A DNA stretch of 64,000 nt from Hyphomicrobiaceae bacterium (GCA_021730785.1 JAKFWF010000028.1:1-64000), one strand, 5' to 3'; shown: positions 1 through 11,800, counted from the stretch's first letter. A program made the numbers and translations. Notes: generated by a model from the letters alone, not told the origin.

Positions 1-148
1 CCCGCAAGGGGCGCGCAAGTGCAGTGCGCGTCCTTGACCGCCGCCCGTCGCGACGGCCGACGCTCTGCCAACAGGATCAAGCCGCCATCCGACCACCCAA
101 CCACCCACTCAGTTCAGCGAGGAGGCCGTATATTTCGACGCCGGCAAG

Positions 149-838
149 GTGGCGATCGATGACAAGTGGGGGCAAATTCCGGTTCCGGACATGCCAGTGG
201 AAGAGGTCATCCGACGGGTGGAGACCGCTGGCGCCTGGATCATTCTCAAGCATGCAGAACGGGAATCGGCTTATGCCGCGGTTCTCGAACAATTCCGTGA
301 ATTCGTTCATTCGATCGCCGGGCCCGAGGGTGCCAAGCAGATCCTCAATCCTGAAATGTTGATAATCATTTCCTCGCCGGGCCGCTTGACGCCGTTTCAC
401 TTCGATGCGGAAATCAATTTCCTGGTCCAGGTTCGCGGCCAGAAAGAGGTCTGGATCTGCGACCCACAGGACCGCTCGGTTGTCTCGGAGATCGACATCG
501 AATCGTATTATGCGCGCGGCAAAGCGTCCGGCACCTATTCGCCGGAGGTCGAACACAAGGCGCGCCGTTTTACGCTGCAACCTGGAGAGGGAGTGCACAT
601 TCCATCGCATGCAGCCCATTGGGTCAAGAACGGCAAAGACGTTTCGGTTTCACTCAGTTTAAATTTTGAGTTTCCGCAGTGGAAGTACAAAGATTCTTAC
701 AAGATGAATTACGAACTGAGGAAACTTCAGCGGTCGCCCAATCCGCCGGGCCGCTCGGAACTGACCGATCGTGCCAAATCGATCGGCTTTCGCCTGTTGT
801 CGAAGTCTCGAAGCATTCTCAAGATTCCGAACGATTGA
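149..838 (+). CDS. Cupin-8/JmjC-like Fe(II)/2-oxoglutarate-type oxygenase
   Basis: The 229-residue product carries a jelly-roll metal site: HFD (H84, D86) followed by a distal H157 in HIPSHAAHW, which matches the HxD...H iron triad of cupin-8/JmjC-like hydroxylases. Family members hydroxylate protein or small-molecule side chains, so a tailoring step on the neighbouring NRPS product is a reasonable inference, but the substrate is unknown. The GTG start at 149 is uncertain. The frame is open from 38, and a strong Shine-Dalgarno (GAGGAGG, 119-125) lies about 24 bases upstream with no ordinary start codon at normal spacing. The gene converges on the hydrolase gene ending at 854. Confidence 0.7.
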   Translation: MAIDDKWGQIPVPDMPVEEVIRRVETAGAWIILKHAERESAYAAVLEQFREFVHSIAGPEGAKQILNPEMLIIISSPGRLTPFHFDAEINFLVQVRGQKEVWICDPQDRSVVSEIDIESYYARGKASGTYSPEVEHKARRFTLQPGEGVHIPSHAAHWVKNGKDVSVSLSLNFEFPQWKYKDSYKMNYELRKLQRSPNPPGRSELTDRAKSIGFRLLSKSRSILKIPND

Positions 839-853
839 GCGTCGCGGGGCCGG

Positions 854-1969
854 CTACTCCAGCGGCTCAGCCCCGAGGCGTCGCAGAAAGGGATATCGCG
901 CCGGGCTGCCGTCCGGCACCGCCGGCTTCACATTGAGCAGGTGCGCCGCGAAGAACGCCACGATGTGATCGTCGAGAATCGCCTTGACTGTGGCTGCGCG
1001 CGGCAGCTTCGGCCAATGCCTGAGGTACTTCCGCAAACGGGTCCAGTCATCGATACTGTCGGTGAAATCCGCATGGTCGGAACCCTCGATCCTGAAACGC
1101 AGGGCATCCGGCCGCAGGCGCACCTGGTTGGCTTGGTGCGATTGCTCTTTCAGATTGAGGCCGGCAGCTGCCCGTTCCTCGAAGCGACTTGAACTCAATT
1201 CTGCCGGGGTCGGGATCGATTGGGAACTGCTGAATACCAGATAGGGTACCGGCACGGGACGTTCTGCTGCCTCGCCGAACAACCACCCGTCGAGATTGAC
1301 CACCGCGGTGATCCGCTGGTCGCTCGATGCCGCCCCCACAGCCGTGGCGCCGCCGAAGGAAAAACCCATTATCCCGATCTTGTGGACGTCCGGCGTGATC
1401 GAGTTTGGTAATTCGAGGAGACGGGGGTTCGATTTCAGAACGTCCAGAATTCGCGCCAGAATTCGCGCACCTATTTGGACCCGCCTCGCGCCGGATTTCA
1501 ATGTGTGCTCATAACTCGTCTTGTCGCCGATCTCCAACCGGGCGACACGCGCCGCCTCGTCCGCCGGATCGGCATAGGGCTCGTGCCAGGCGATATCGTC
1601 AGCAGCGATAACCAAGAGGCCGCGGTTTGCCAGCAATAATGCCAACCGTTCGTTCACGTTGCGCGGGGTCACCCATCCGGGCAATTGAAAGACGATCGGT
1701 ATTCCCGCTTCAATTATCAGACCTTGCACCGACGGCGACTGCCGATACCAGATATCGAGCGTCACGCGCCGCTGTTCTTCACCTGCCTCCGTTTCGGGTA
1801 AGGTGACGGTGACGATGCTATGCACTACTGGGGCGCCGAGGCGTGAACCAAGCATCAAAACCAGGCCTGCGAAGATCACTGCGCCCAACGTTGCCACGGC
1901 TGACCAATAGGCAGTCCGCTCCCGCCGGGAACTATGCCACCAGGGTTGGACGTGCGTTTGCGGTATCAA
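854..1969 (-). CDS. PAF-acetylhydrolase-like alpha/beta hydrolase, membrane-anchored
   Basis: This is a 371-residue alpha/beta hydrolase. One hydrophobic segment at about residues 24-45 suggests a signal anchor with the enzyme outside the cytoplasm. The nucleophile is S204 in GFSFGG, followed by D227 (NLDGW) and H299 (GSDHADF); the order and spacing resemble platelet-activating-factor acetylhydrolases. It starts with TTG and overlaps the stop of the upstream NRPS gene (TTGA), so it is probably translationally coupled. It could release, trim or deacylate the assembly-line product, in addition to the thioesterase domain next door. The family call is good; the substrate is unknown. Confidence 0.75.
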   Translation of the reverse strand: MIPQTHVQPWWHSSRRERTAYWSAVATLGAVIFAGLVLMLGSRLGAPVVHSIVTVTLPETEAGEEQRRVTLDIWYRQSPSVQGLIIEAGIPIVFQLPGWVTPRNVNERLALLLANRGLLVIAADDIAWHEPYADPADEAARVARLEIGDKTSYEHTLKSGARRVQIGARILARILDVLKSNPRLLELPNSITPDVHKIGIMGFSFGGATAVGAASSDQRITAVVNLDGWLFGEAAERPVPVPYLVFSSSQSIPTPAELSSSRFEERAAAGLNLKEQSHQANQVRLRPDALRFRIEGSDHADFTDSIDDWTRLRKYLRHWPKLPRAATVKAILDDHIVAFFAAHLLNVKPAVPDGSPARYPFLRRLGAEPLE

Positions 1970-4900
1970 ATCTGATCGAGAAAATTGATGATGTTGAGGA
2001 CATTGGGCTCGCGAAGCATGGTCAAGTGATCGCCTGGAACGCGGACAACGGCAACGCCACGTCGCGCAATGCTCCCCCAGCCCAGCGTCGGGTCGACGTC
2101 GAAATGGGCTTCGCTTTCGGATCGAAACAGGATGATCGACCCATCAAAGGGCGTTGGAGAATAGGTGCGCATAAGTGTCGTCAAATGCGTCAACTGCCGA
2201 TCCTGAGGCGAGGGCGGAACGACTGGTGCGGCGGACATCGGCTTCGTTTGCAGATTGCGCCACAGACGGGACGAGCGCTTCGCAGCGGAGGACATCACTT
2301 TACGGAAGCTTTGCCCGCGCAATCTCGATGCAAGTTCATCCTGCTTTTTCAGAACCTCGAAACGTACTTTGTTGGCAAACGACATTGTCTTGTAGGCAGC
2401 CGGATTCGGCATATCGAGCAGGATGACACAGGGCATCTGGCCGTCTGCGTCGGACAGGATGGAGGCCAATTCGACGGCCACGAATGCGCCGGCAGAATAA
2501 CCGCAGATTCGATAGGGCCCGCGCGGACGCACCGCTCGCACCTGCTCGGCATGGAACCGGGCGAGTTCGCGGTAGTTGCTGATCGCGCCACCGTCGAGCT
2601 CAGGGGCGGCAAGGGCATAGAGTGGCTGCGATTTCGACAGGCCTGCGGCAAGGCTCATGAAATGAAGAATGTGGCCACCGACCCCGTGGATGCAGAACAT
2701 CGGCGGCTTCGAGCCGGCCGGCTGGAATTCGACCAGGGTTGGCGACCTGACGGAACTATCGGGGTTGGCCAGAACCTGTGCCAAGGCTTCGACGCTCGCG
2801 GCATTGGCCAGCTGCGAGATGTTGATCGACAACCGAAGCTCGGCAGCGATGAGCGCCACCAGTTCGGCTGCAAGGATCGACTGTCCACCGGCATCGAAGA
2901 AATTGTCATGAACCCCGATGTCGGGCCTCTTCAGGACGCGCTCGAACAGTTCGACGAGGACGGTCTCGACGCGGTTTCTGGGGGCCTGATAGGGTGGTGG
3001 GCTCGACCGGTCGCCCGCGGAAGTGGCCGCGAGTGCGGCACCGTCGACGAGCTTCGCCAGCGGAGCGGAGATATCGGCCACCATGGCCTGGAGAATGGAC
3101 AGGTAGGCCGCCAGCGCCGCCTCGACTACGACCGGTGCGACGCGCCGCGGATCGTAGTCGCACTTCATCTCGACAAAGCCCGGCCGCTCGATCAAGGCAA
3201 TCTGGAATTCATACGGGGAGCCGAGTGGAACCGGGATAGGTGAGACGGCCAACGCCCGCGCTTTCTGGTCCTGCAGGAAGGCCCGCTGATATGTGAAGTG
3301 GAACTGGAACAATGGTGTGCGTCCACCAACCGAGCGCACGTCGATCTGTCGATAGACCTCGTCGAACGGGTAGTCCGCATTGCCGGTCGCGTCCATGACC
3401 GTTGTATGCATCGCCCTGAACGCGTCACTGAACGTCTTGCATGTCCCCAGGATGACGCGGATTGGCAGCGGCGCCGCGAAGGGACCGACCACGGTTGCCG
3501 TATCGTCTCGCCGGTTCGCATTGGGACAGCCGAAGATGACGTCGCCGTCCGCACCAGCAAATTGCCCTAGCAGGACCGCAAAGGCGGTCGCCGTGAGGAC
3601 GAACGGCGTCGTTCCTTCCGATCTTGCCAGGGCAAACAGCCCGGTGGAAACTTCCGCGGGAAGCGAAATTGAGGCTACCGCTGCGCCCGGACCTTCAGCA
3701 GAGCCACTGCGCTGCCGAATTGGAAAATTGGCAACCGGCAGCGGCCCCTTCAGCTTGTCTTGCCAATAGGCGAGCTGCCGCCCGGCCTCGGGGCTATCGA
3801 GCCACTCCCGCTGCCAGGCGGCATAGTCGCCAAAGTGCAGCTGCGGACCCTGCGGCAGGGTCGTGCTGCCCGCCGACAAGGCATCATAGCTCTCCCAGAT
3901 CGCGCGCATCAGCAGCCCAACCGAATGACCGTCGGCAACCGCGTGGTGCAACGTGATCGCCAGGACATGCTCCTGATCCGAGATCTCGAACAGGCGCGCC
4001 CGCACGCCAGGCCGGTTCGCCAGATCAAACGGCTTGGCCGCTTCCTCGGCGAGCAGCGCCTGCACACTGTGCTCTTGCTCGGCCGGCGTACTGCCTTGAA
4101 CGGTTGATCGTTCGAGTTCCAGATCGACCGCCGGCGCAATCACCTGCAGCAGTTCGCCGTCCTGCTCGTGGAAGGTCGTTCGCAGCGCTTCATGCAGGCC
4201 GACCGCGTGTGCCAGGCTCTGCCGCAGCAGCCCAACCGACAGTGCTCCTTTGATCCGCACGTAAGCTGGCAGATTGAAGGCTGCATCCGCCATGCCAGCG
4301 CGATGGAGCAGCCAGTAGCGCCCTTGGGTGATGCTGGCCGGTATGGCGACGACATCGCCGGTGGGTGTTGTTGGGGGGGGCGGCACCGAGCCGTCGGCTG
4401 CATCCCGCGCCGTTGCCGCTTTGCTCGATACTGCACTTGGCGCCGCCGCCGCTGGTGTCGTGTCCGGAGCCGTTCGACCAGACAAGTCCACAGTTGGATC
4501 ACTGGCAAACGTCGCCAGCGACTGCTCGATGTCATCGAGGATTGATTTCACCCGCGCTTCGCTGAACAAATCGGTTTTGTATTCGATCGACAGGCGCCAG
4601 CCGGTTTCGCGCTCGATGAGAAAGATATAGAGATCATGCAGCGCCCCTTGCGATTTGGACGGCAGGGTGCGCAGCGAAGCTCCGTTCATGTCGTGAACCA
4701 GCGTATTTGGGCCGGCAAAGGCGCGCTGGCAGGTGAACATCACGGAAAATGGCGGATCGGGCAGGGATGCTGCACCGAGCCGCAGACCCAGTACTTCGAG
4801 TGGCACATCCGCATGGGCGATCGCTTCGTGCAGGCTGGCGCGCACTCGCGCCTCGAGACTGGCATACGTGTCGCCCGGTTCGACGTGAGCAGTAAGAATG

Positions 4901-5868
4901 GCGCAATTGAGTGTGGGACCAAACAGCGTCTCCAGCTCCTGTCGCCTGCGGTTGGCGAGCGGAATGCCGAATGAAACGTCGCGCCGCCCCGTCTGCCGCC
5001 ACAGTGTAGCGGCCAATGCACTTGCCGACGCGGCAAACATCGTCCCGCCAAGGTCGCCGCTCACCTTGCTGAGTTTTTTTGTGACTGCCGTCGGCAAGGC
5101 GCGCGCGATAATGTCACTCGTCGTCGTGCCGCGGGCAATGGGCACGCGGTCGGGTGGCACGTCGAACCGGCGATAGCCTTCCAGTTTCTTTTGCCAGTAC
5201 CGTACCTGATCCGCGGTCTCGGGCACAGTGAGCTGGTCATCATGCCACACGAGATAGTCGCCCAGCTGTATGGCGAGTTCCGGCAGCACTGGGGACGTAC
5301 CACCTGCCAATGCCGTGTAAGCGGCCGTCAGTTCACCGCTGAGCAGGCCGATGGACCAGCCGTCGCAGATCACTTGGTGCACCGTGAGCGCCAGCAGATG
5401 CCGCTCGCGTTCGAGCCGATACAGGCGCGCCCGCGCGAGCGGGCCATGCACCAGATCGAAGCCGGTGCGTGCTTCCTTCAGACATCTGCGATCGACTTCA
5501 GAGTCGCGCTGCCCGTCGGGGATCCAGGACAAATCCTCGACCGCAAGCCGGATGCTGCCGTGCGCAGCCACGATCAACATCGGCTTGCCGCCGACATCGC
5601 GGCAAACGGCACGCAGCCCTTCGTGGCGCGCCGCCAGCCGTTCGAACGCTTGCGCGAGCACGGTCGCGTCGAGCTGGCCGTTGATCTCCCAGCGGAATGC
5701 GCCGTTGTAGATCGCCAGGCCAGGTTGGGCTTGCACGGCGTGCCACATGCGCGCCTGCTGCGGCGTCATCGGGAACGCATAGACGCCAGCGTCGTCAGGC
5801 AACGGCGGCGTGGCCGGCAGCGATTGTGGAACGATCATCTTGGTCATGCATTGCGTGGCCGTCGCCAC
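1966..5868 (-). CDS. NRPS terminal protein, domains C-C-PCP-TE, no adenylation domain
   Basis: This 1300-residue protein has two condensation domains (about 25-450 and 510-940), a carrier domain with phosphopantetheine serine S997 (DAGGQSI), and a type I thioesterase (about 1045-1300) with S1125 (GYSAGA) and H1281 (PGDH). The second C domain has intact HHAVADG (641-647). The first reads HQVICDG (164-170), so the catalytic second histidine is glutamine and the domain is probably inactive in peptide bond formation. There is no A domain, so the carrier must be loaded in trans or bypassed. The GTG start has GGAGA just upstream and lies 8 bases after the PKS/NRPS stop. A G8 tract (4373-4380) codes for a proline linker between the C domains. 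It is the release protein of the line. Confidence 0.9.
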   Translation of the reverse strand: MATATQCMTKMIVPQSLPATPPLPDDAGVYAFPMTPQQARMWHAVQAQPGLAIYNGAFRWEINGQLDATVLAQAFERLAARHEGLRAVCRDVGGKPMLIVAAHGSIRLAVEDLSWIPDGQRDSEVDRRCLKEARTGFDLVHGPLARARLYRLERERHLLALTVHQVICDGWSIGLLSGELTAAYTALAGGTSPVLPELAIQLGDYLVWHDDQLTVPETADQVRYWQKKLEGYRRFDVPPDRVPIARGTTTSDIIARALPTAVTKKLSKVSGDLGGTMFAASASALAATLWRQTGRRDVSFGIPLANRRRQELETLFGPTLNCAILTAHVEPGDTYASLEARVRASLHEAIAHADVPLEVLGLRLGAASLPDPPFSVMFTCQRAFAGPNTLVHDMNGASLRTLPSKSQGALHDLYIFLIERETGWRLSIEYKTDLFSEARVKSILDDIEQSLATFASDPTVDLSGRTAPDTTPAAAAPSAVSSKAATARDAADGSVPPPPTTPTGDVVAIPASITQGRYWLLHRAGMADAAFNLPAYVRIKGALSVGLLRQSLAHAVGLHEALRTTFHEQDGELLQVIAPAVDLELERSTVQGSTPAEQEHSVQALLAEEAAKPFDLANRPGVRARLFEISDQEHVLAITLHHAVADGHSVGLLMRAIWESYDALSAGSTTLPQGPQLHFGDYAAWQREWLDSPEAGRQLAYWQDKLKGPLPVANFPIRQRSGSAEGPGAAVASISLPAEVSTGLFALARSEGTTPFVLTATAFAVLLGQFAGADGDVIFGCPNANRRDDTATVVGPFAAPLPIRVILGTCKTFSDAFRAMHTTVMDATGNADYPFDEVYRQIDVRSVGGRTPLFQFHFTYQRAFLQDQKARALAVSPIPVPLGSPYEFQIALIERPGFVEMKCDYDPRRVAPVVVEAALAAYLSILQAMVADISAPLAKLVDGAALAATSAGDRSSPPPYQAPRNRVETVLVELFERVLKRPDIGVHDNFFDAGGQSILAAELVALIAAELRLSINISQLANAASVEALAQVLANPDSSVRSPTLVEFQPAGSKPPMFCIHGVGGHILHFMSLAAGLSKSQPLYALAAPELDGGAISNYRELARFHAEQVRAVRPRGPYRICGYSAGAFVAVELASILSDADGQMPCVILLDMPNPAAYKTMSFANKVRFEVLKKQDELASRLRGQSFRKVMSSAAKRSSRLWRNLQTKPMSAAPVVPPSPQDRQLTHLTTLMRTYSPTPFDGSIILFRSESEAHFDVDPTLGWGSIARRGVAVVRVPGDHLTMLREPNVLNIINFLDQI

Positions 5869-5876
5869 GTTCTCCG

Positions 5877-8800
5877 CTACTGAGTCAGTCGGAAGCGCTG
5901 CCGCACAACTGGCTTGATGGCCGTGAATGCCGGCTGATCAGCAGCAGGCGTTGCTTTCATTTCGGCAATGATTTTCCGGATCGTGCGCTGTTGCAGCATC
6001 ATGCGCGGCGTCACCGGCAAGCCAGTCTTCTGTGCGCGCGAGGTGATCTGGAACACGCGCAAGGAGTCAGCGCCGAGTTCGAACAGGCTGTCGGTCGCGC
6101 CCACCTGCGGCACGGCCAGCGCCTCGGCCCAGATCCGCGCCAGCAGTTCTTCTTCCGCCCCGGTCGGTGCCTCGAAGTTCGACGTCGGTGTCGACCTTGC
6201 CCAGTCGGGTGCCGGCAGCGCCAAGCGATTGATCTTGCCATTGGGCGTCAGCGGATAATGCTCGAGCTGAAGGAAAGCGGCCGGGATCATGTAGGCCGGC
6301 AGTCGCGACTCGAGCGCCGCGCGCAGGTCGGCCGACGCTGGCACCTGGCCGTCCTTGCCGATCAAGTAGGCAACCAGACGCTTGTCGCCCGGCGCATCCT
6401 CGCGCACGATCACGACTGCCTGGGTCACGCCCGGCTGACTACTGATGGCCGCTTCGATCTCGCCCAGTTCGATGCGATACCCGCGCAGCTTTATCTGCGT
6501 GTCGAGGCGCCCGAGGAATTCGAGCGTGCCGTCGGCCCGCCGGCGGACCGCGTCTCCGGTCTTGTAGAGCCGGGGCGACAGGACGTCGGGGAGCGGGTTC
6601 GCGATGAAGCGCTCGGCTGTCAGCTCCGGTCGCTTGAAGTAGCCTGCCGCCAATCCGTCGCCGCCGATATGGAGCTCGCCCGGCACGCCGATCGGCACCA
6701 GTTCGAGACGCGCATCGAGCACATGGAACTGCGTATTCGCGATCGGTGCACCGAGCGGCACCGGCTCGGTACCGGCGGTGACGCGCGCCGTCGCGGACCA
6801 GATGGTGGTCTCGGTCGGGCCATACATGTTCCACACGCTCACCGACCGCTCGGCGAGTGCGTTCGCCACGTCGCGCGGGAATGCCTCGCCGCCGCACAGG
6901 ACCTTGAGGGCCGGCGTGCCGGTCCAACCCGCTTCGATCAGCAACTGCCAGCTGATCGGCGTCGCCTGCATCACCGTCGCGCCAACCCGTCGAAGCTCCG
7001 CGAGGAGGTTTGCCCCCAGTTGGGCGTTCTCGCGGCTGACGATCGCGAGCGTGGCACCGGCATGGAGCGGCAGGAACAGTTCCAAGCCGGCAATGTCGAA
7101 CGACAGGGTGGTGACTGCGGCCAGCGTGTCGGTGTCGGTGAGGCCGGGCGTCGCCTGCATGGAGCGCAGCAGGTTGACGACCGAATGATGGCGCACCTCG
7201 ACGCCCTTTGGCTTGCCGGTCGAGCCCGACGTGTAGATCACATAGGCCGTGTCCGCTGCTGTAAGCAGCGACGTCAGCGGAGTGACCGTCTCGACTTCGA
7301 TCGGCCGGCGGTCGGCTGCGATGTCGAGGACTTGCGCGCTGCCGAACGACCAGTTTTTTGCAAGGTCGCCGCCCGTCACCACCACGGCGGCCTCGCAGTC
7401 ATCGAGTATGAACCGTACCCGGTCGGGCGGATAGGTCGGGTCCATCGGCACGTAGGCGCCGCCGCATTTCAATACGCCGAGCAGCCCGACGATGATGTCG
7501 AGACTGCGCTCGATGAAGATGCCGACCCGTGAGCCGGGCTTCACGCCCAGTTCCCGCAGGCGAAGCGCGAGGCGGGTGGCGCGGGCATCGAGCTCCGCGT
7601 AGGTCAGCTGCTGATCGCCGAAAATGACGGCGGTCTTGCCCGGCACACGGCGCACCTGTGCCTCGAACAGGCCATGGATCGTTGCCGGTTCGGAGGGAAA
7701 CGCGACGTGCGTGTCGTTCCACTGGCGAACCAGAAGATCGCGCTCGGTGCTGGTCAGCAACGGCAACCGTCCGACGCTCGTTTGCGGATTGCGGGCGACA
7801 CCCTGCAGCAGGGTTTCATAGTGACCAAGCCAGCGCGCGACCGTTGCCTCGTCGTAGAGGTCGGTGTTGTAGTCGCAGTCGATGGTCAGGCCGTCGGCGC
7901 TTTCGATGACGTTGACGAACAGATCGAAATTGACGGCAGCCTTGGGATTGGGATCGATGCTGCACTGCAGCCCGGCGAACGTTGCCGCCCCGCCCACCTG
8001 CTCGAGGTTGAACTGGATTTCGGTCAACGGCAGGCGCGCCGGGTCGCGCACCACCTGCAGCTTCTGCACCAGCGTCCCGTAGGTATACGACTGGTGCTCG
8101 TAGGCATCGAGGACGGTGCCCTTGACGGTGCTCAGCAGTTCGGAAAAGTCGGCTTCGCCGTCGACCAGCGTGCGCATGGGCAGGAAGTTGACGCAGTGCC
8201 CGACGAGGCCGCCGCCGTCGAACTGGGATTGGCCTGCAACCGGCACGGCAATGACCACGTCATCTTGACTGGTCAAGCGATAGAGCAGCGCCGTCAAGCC
8301 GGCCAGCAGGGTGACGAACAACGATGCGCCATTGCGAACGCCGGCCTGCTTGATCGACCGGTAGACGTCGCCCGGAATGACGAGCCGCCGCGTCGCACCG
8401 GCAAACGTACGCGCGCCCTGCCGTGGCCGGTCGGTCGGCAACTCGATCGGCAGCGGCTTGTCGCGGAAGCGCTCGAGCCAATAGTGCTCGGCATCGCTGG
8501 CACCGGGCATGCCGCGTTGCACCGCGAGGCCGCGTGCATAGGCGCTGAAAGCGGTCGCGACATCGAGGTGCGGCGCTCTCGCTTCGCGCTGCGCGGAATA
8601 GAGCTCGGCCAGGTCCTCGACGATGACGTTGAGCGACCAGCCATCGCAGACGATGTGGTGCACAGTCAAAATCAGCTGATGTTCGTCGCTGGCGCGGCGC
8701 ACCAGTTCGGCGCGCACGAGTGGGCCTTCGGCAAGATTGAACGGACACCGTGCGTCGGCCGCCAGCAGATCGGCCACGGCCGCTTCGCGATCCGCGTCAC

Positions 8801-11800
8801 TGAGGTCGCTGAAATCGTGCATCGCGACATCGAGGGGACGCGCTTCGTGGATGCGAAACAGCGCCTGCTCCATGTCGATCGTGCCGCGCAGGGCTTCATG
8901 GCGCACGATGATCTCGTTCAAGGCGCCGGTCAGCGCTGCCACATCGAGCGAGCCCTTGAAATGCACGCTGACCGACTCGTTGAACGAGCACGAGATTTCA
9001 TCGCCGAGGATCGCCGCCAGATAGATTTCCCGCTGCGGCTCGGTCAGCGCGAATGCCTGCGGCAACTCCGCGACTGTTGCTGCAACGCTCGCTTCGGCGG
9101 GCAGGGTCCAGCCGGCGGGCGGCGCCGAGAGCAGGAAGCCGGTTCGGCGCATCTCACCGGCGGCATAGTCGAATGCCGCCAGAACGTAGGCGAGGTCGGC
9201 GTCCGAATGCGCCGTGGTCAGGAAGCTCGGGAACCCTTCCAGGATATGCACGCCGCGCTCGCGCATCAGGAAGTAGAACAAGCTGGCGTAGCGCTCGTCT
9301 GGGGGAAACGCGAAGAACATGACGCTGCCGAAATTGCCAGCGCGCGTTGGAATAGCATAACGCTCGAAGATCGCGTTGATCGACGCGACGAACGCGCTCG
9401 TGCGCGCGTTCAGCTGCTCATGCAGCTTTGGCCCCTGGTCGCGCAGGTATAGCAACACGGCCTTGACGGCTGCGAGCGTCAAGGGGTGACGCACGAACGT
9501 GCCGGCGAAGAACGTGACACCGACTTCGGGCCGCGAGTCGTCACCAAAGCGCCACGTGCCGCCATCGAGGATGTCCATGTAGGCAGCCTTGCCGGCGAGA
9601 ACGCCGACCGGCATGCCGCCGCCCACGACCTTGCCGTAGGTGACGAGGTCGGCCCTGATGCCAAACAACGCCTGGCAGCCGCCGGCATGGACGCGGAAGC
9701 CCGTGACCACTTCGTCGAAAATGAGCACGGTGCCGGCGGCCTCCGTGATCGCCCGCAATTCGCGCAGGAACTCGACTGGCAGGAAGCTTGGCCTGCGGCT
9801 CTGCACCGGCTCGACCAGCACGGCGGCCAATTTGTCGGCATTGGCCCGGATCCAGTCGAGCGACTGGGCCGATCCGTACTCCAGGACGACCATATTCGCT
9901 GCGCTGGACTTCGGGATGCCCGGTGCGATCGGCGTCGATGCCGGTCCACCGTCCGGCCCACGTGCGCTCTTCACCAGCACTTCGTCGAACATGCCGTGGT
10001 AGGCGCCGCTGAAATAGACGACCTTGTCGCGCCCCGTCGCCGTGCGTGCAATGCGCAGCGCTGCCATTACCGCTTCCGACCCGGTGTTGCAGAACGTCGC
10101 CCGCTCGTTGCCGGTGATCTCGAACAGCAGGTCTGCGACTTCTCCGGCGAGCGGCGACTGCGGGCCGATCTCGAATCCCTGGCCCAGTTGTTCGGCAAGC
10201 GCCGCCTCGATGAAGTCCGGCCGATGGCCGAGCATGATCGGCCCGAAGCCGTTCAGCAGGTCGATGTATTCGTTGCCGTCGAGGTCCCACAGCTTCGAGC
10301 CCTTCGAACGGCTGGTGACGATCGGATAGATCAACTCCTTCCACTGATCGCGGAAGCCCGATACGGCGCGCGGATCGGCCAGCGCCTTGCGTGAGCGCTC
10401 CGTATACGCCTTCGACTTGGCGGTGCGCTGCACGAATCGCTCGATCAGCGCATCCAGATGGGCCTGCTGGCGGGCATCGAACTTCGCTGTCGTGCGCGGC
10501 GGCAGCGGCTTGTAGGGGCCGGTCTGCTTGGCATCCCCTTCCCGCTCCTGCGGTTTTGGCAGCTGCACGGGCATCAGTTTAGCCTGGGGTGCCGGCGGGT
10601 CGGAAATGTTCGCGGCCGCGATCCGAACGGCGGGGGACCCCGCAGATTGAATGACGGCCAGCTGCCGGGCGAACACCTGGTTCATGATGTCGAGCTGGTC
10701 GCGCATGAGGCGCTCGATCGCGGCGCCGCCAGTCCCTGCCACCGGCAGCGGCTGCGCCGGCGATGCCGCGTCGACAGTCGGGGCGGCCAGCGGAGCGGGC
10801 GCAACCGGCGGCGGCGCGGCGGCGACTGGGGCGAACTTGTCGGGTGGCAACGTCGCATCGAGGTGCTCGCTCAGCGCATCGACCGAACTCAGATCGCCGA
10901 GCAGTTGCCGGAACGTGATCTTGACGCCGAACTTGGTCTGCAGCCCGCGCACGACCTGGGTCAGGAACAGCGAGTCGAAGCCAAGCTCGACGAAGGTCGC
11001 GTCGACTGGCTGACCGGCGAGACTGCTGCCCGACATCTGCTCGAATAGCGCGACGATCTCCTGGTGCAGCACTGTTCGGCGGCTGGGCAATGGGGGCGTC
11101 TGAAGGGTCATGGGAACAGGTCCCGGGCTGGAGAGCAACGTTGGTACTTCGGGTAATGACTTCTGAACGGGGAGCAGCGCGTCGGGCTCGCGCACAACAG
11201 CATCGACCCAATGGCGCTTGCGTTCGAACGGGTAGGTCGGCAGCGGCACCTTGCGGCGTACGCCAGCGGCAGCACCATGCAGCGCGCGCCAATCGACCGC
11301 GCACCCGGCGGCCCACACCTGGCCAACCGCGTCGAGGAAGCCGGTCGCCGCATCCGATTCGGCGTTGTCTGGCAGCGAGGCGACGATCACCTGGTCCTTG
11401 GTCGTACCTGGATGCTGGCGCGCCAGGAGGCCAAGCGTCGCGCGTGGCCCGGCTTCGATCAGAAGCGCGTCCGCCCGCCCGCGCAAGTGCTCGATCGCCG
11501 CGCTGAACCGCACCGTCTCGCGCAAGTGACGGGCCCAATAGTCGGCACTCGTTGCTTCGGCGTCCGACAGGGGATGGCCGGTCAGGGTCGACACGATCGG
11601 CACCTGCGGCGGCGACAACTTTACAGTCGCGACCAGCGCACGGAACGGAGCGATGGCACCGTCCATCATCGCCGAGTGGAACGCATGCGATGTGGCCAGC
11701 CGGCGGTGGGCAACGCCGTCGCGGGTGAGATCGGCCTCGAAGCGCTCGAGGGCACTGGTCGGCCCGGCCGCAACGGTGAGGCTCGGCGCATTCACCGCGG

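Noticed and set aside
24-362. Alternative plus-strand frame at the left edge
   Set aside because: It overlaps the cupin gene in another frame, is Arg/Ser-rich and has no recognisable domain; a frameshift joining it to the cupin was considered but not supported.
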